From: Methanomassiliicoccaceae archaeon UBA537
Lineage (GTDB): Archaea; Thermoplasmatota; Thermoplasmata; Methanomassiliicoccales; Methanomethylophilaceae
Direction: 5' to 3'
Assembly: GCA_002504495.1 (NCBI GenBank)
Contig: DATC01000120.1
Location: 936 to 18,697 of the forward strand
Length of the DNA: 17,762 nucleotides
Part shown: positions 16,263 to 17,762 of the stretch, one piece after another
How the letters are laid out: each line of letters opens with the position of its first letter
Numbering within the stretch: the stretch's first letter is position 1
Program-made: the position numbers and the translations under genes
Notes under the pieces: generated by a model
Told to the model about the DNA's origin: nothing
Database searches by the model: none
Seen by the model: only the letters and a program-made list of their open reading frames with translations

Positions 16263-17729
16263 ATGGTCTCCAGAGTCGAAGCGGCAAACGGCGCGATGTT
16301 CCTCGCTTGCGTGCTCCTAACGGGCATGATCGCCGGCGCCGCCATCTGGGCCGTGCTGTTCGCCATGAACGTGGGCATATCCGCCCTGTGGAACGAGTTC
16401 CCGTCCCATCTGGGCACGATGTATCCCCTCATCGTCTGCGTGTGCGGAGGCATCGTCATAGGGCTCTTCACCAAGAGGTTCGGACGCTATCCGGAGAACC
16501 TTCCGACGGTCATGGCGGAGGTCAAGAGGAACGGACGCTACCGCTACGACAGTCTGGGACGCATGTCCGTCGGAGCCGTCCTGCCACTGGTGTTCGGAGG
16601 ATCCGTAGGGCCGGAGGCCGGCCTCACGGGAGTCATCGCCGCGCTGTGCACATGGGTCGGAGACCGCTTCAAGGGATTCGGAAGGGATCTCAAGGGCCTC
16701 ACGGACATCGGGATGTACGCCACCCTGTCGGCGATATTCACCGCCCCCCTCTTCGGGTTCGCCGGAGTGGCGGAGGACGGCGGGAAAGGCGGAGACCTCG
16801 TCCTGTCGAAGAGGATGCGCATCGTCGTCTACATCGCCGCGATCATAGGGGCCATGGCCGCGATGCACGGCCTGACCTCCGTGTTCGGAGGAGGGATGTC
16901 CATGCCGAGATACGGGGACATCGCCGTCGGGCGCGACGAGCTGCTCCTTCTGATACCGGTATGCCTCATAGGAGCGTGCGGAGGGTGGCTGTTCCGCATC
17001 CTCGATTCGGCGTTCGAGAACGCATCGGACCGTCTGGGCGACAGGGACGTCCTCAGGGCGGTCATCGGAGGAGCAGTGCTGGGAGTCTGCGGGATGATCC
17101 TCCCGCTCACTCTGTTCTCAGGAGAGGCCCAGACGGAGATCCTGGACGAGACATGGATATCAATGGGCGCGGCGACCCTGATAGCCACGGCCTTCGTGAA
17201 GGTCGCCGCCACCGCGTTCTGCGTGAACATGGGATGGAGGGGAGGGCACTTCTTCCCCGTGATCTTCTCGGGCATATCTCTCGGTTACGGGCTGTCGCTC
17301 CTCCTCGGCATCGATCCGATGTTCGCCGTCTGCGCGTCGACCGCGGCGCTCGTCGGCGGAACCATGAGGAAGGGTCTGATGACCGTCCTCCTCCTGTTCC
17401 TGTGCTTCCCCCTGCAGAGCGTGCCGATCCTGGCCGTAGGGGCCGCCGTGGGTGCGCTCGTCCCGGCACCGAAGCGCTTCGGAAAAGAAGAGGACGGCAC
17501 GGAGACGGATCGCCCGAATGCGCGAGGGCGACGTCCCCGCCGTTCCGATCGGAGATCTCGGGCCGCGAGGAGCCTGGAGATCTCGGACAGCCTGCAGGCC
17601 ACCTCCGCGCCCTTCTCGGTCAGATGGAGCGCGGTCCCGCTTCCGCGGTACCCTACGGGCTCCTTCCTCACGAGGCCCGCGTCCGCCAGCTCGTCTATCC
17701 TGGCGGCCATGGTCGCGTTGCGCTTGTAG
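16263..17729 (+). CDS. ClC-type voltage-gated chloride channel/transporter
   Basis: This multi-helix membrane protein has the ClC landmarks FGGSVGPEAGLTG (Glu118, where the gating glutamate of the usual G(K/R)EGP motif would be) and GWRGGHFFPVIFSG (helix N, GGxFxP at 327-332). These are followed by STAALVGGTMRKGLMTVLLL. The usual GSGIP selectivity motif is not recognisable. It probably moves chloride or another anion, as a channel or an anion/proton exchanger. The recognisable domain ends near residue 406 (about 17480), a normal length for a ClC without CBS domains. The remaining roughly 80 residues are Arg/Ser-rich and are the complement of the opposing winged-helix gene, so they may be non-native. 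The start at 16263 rests on the TATA spacing; an upstream in-frame ATG at 16224 is possible. Confidence 0.88.
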   Translation: MVSRVEAANGAMFLACVLLTGMIAGAAIWAVLFAMNVGISALWNEFPSHLGTMYPLIVCVCGGIVIGLFTKRFGRYPENLPTVMAEVKRNGRYRYDSLGRMSVGAVLPLVFGGSVGPEAGLTGVIAALCTWVGDRFKGFGRDLKGLTDIGMYATLSAIFTAPLFGFAGVAEDGGKGGDLVLSKRMRIVVYIAAIIGAMAAMHGLTSVFGGGMSMPRYGDIAVGRDELLLLIPVCLIGACGGWLFRILDSAFENASDRLGDRDVLRAVIGGAVLGVCGMILPLTLFSGEAQTEILDETWISMGAATLIATAFVKVAATAFCVNMGWRGGHFFPVIFSGISLGYGLSLLLGIDPMFAVCASTAALVGGTMRKGLMTVLLLFLCFPLQSVPILAVGAAVGALVPAPKRFGKEEDGTETDRPNARGRRPRRSDRRSRAARSLEISDSLQATSAPFSVRWSAVPLPRYPTGSFLTRPASASSSILAAMVALRL

Positions 17730-17762
17730 GCGGTGTAGATCTCCTGCTTGGTGCATCCGTCG
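17285..17762 (-). CDS. Winged-helix regulator, C-terminal part, paralogue of the operon regulator
   Basis: The gene enters from the right edge on the minus strand. The visible part begins DGCTKQEIYTAYKRNATMAA, followed by RIDELADAGLV and GSGTALHLTEKGAEVACRL. It matches the 89-residue regulator at 10706 block by block (GC.K.E.Y, RNA.M, R.DEL, GL, SGT, LT.KG, A..L), so the two are paralogues. The winged-helix domain ends near 17560. After that the frame stays open to a TAA at 17285, giving about 90 Arg/Pro/Ser-rich residues antisense to the ClC gene; this tail may not be real. Its start and true length are outside the window or uncertain. Confidence 0.7.
   Translation of the reverse strand, partial: DGCTKQEIYTAYKRNATMAARIDELADAGLVRKEPVGYRGSGTALHLTEKGAEVACRLSEISRLLAARDLRSERRGRRPRAFGRSVSVPSSSFPKRFGAGTSAPTAAPTARIGTLCRGKHRNRRRTVIRPFLMVPPTSAAVDAQTANIGSMPRRSDSP

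Overview
The window looks like archaeal, GC-rich DNA. The strongest evidence is purP, an archaea-type purine-synthesis ligase. Several genes also have TATA-like boxes about 25 bp upstream of the ATG and no Shine-Dalgarno site, the pattern of leaderless archaeal transcripts. Large secreted proteins with InlB/Listeria-Bacteroides-type repeats on such a background suggest a host-associated relative of the Methanomassiliicoccales (Thermoplasmatota). That placement is inference; no rRNA or methanogenesis gene is present to confirm it.

Layout. (1) 1-318, minus strand: N-terminal part of a class V aminotransferase. (2) 319-703: AT-rich regulatory region with a nested inverted repeat and TATA boxes. 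(3) 704-10975, plus strand: a tightly spaced cell-surface operon. It holds a giant secreted GxVYGGG-repeat/InlB-repeat protein (about 2,497 aa if one frameshift is corrected), a 392-aa secreted Ig-like protein, a membrane-anchored InlB-repeat protein (about 415 aa if a second frameshift is corrected) and a small winged-helix regulator. (4) 11032-11060: a hairpin between convergent genes. (5) 11068-16154, minus strand: class I aminotransferase, purP, an ATPase_2/DUF234 ATPase and an AAA_14/DUF4143 ATPase, mostly with their own promoters. (6) 16263-17729, plus strand: a ClC-type chloride channel/transporter. (7) 17285-17762, minus strand: C-terminal part of a second winged-helix protein, clearly related to the one in the operon, whose frame overlaps the channel's tail on the opposite strand.

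The surface operon is the most interesting part. Two of its three exported-protein genes are each broken by a single-base change in a run of G (7 where 6 restores the frame; 4 where 5 restores it), and each frame resumes exactly inside a recognisable repeat. The other genes in the window are intact, including the class I aminotransferase, which carries its own run of seven G in frame. On/off length variation, gene decay and assembly error all remain possible. The giant protein has a signal peptide but no visible anchor, while the 415-aa protein has a C-terminal membrane helix, so the exported proteins may work together at the cell surface under control of the co-encoded regulator.
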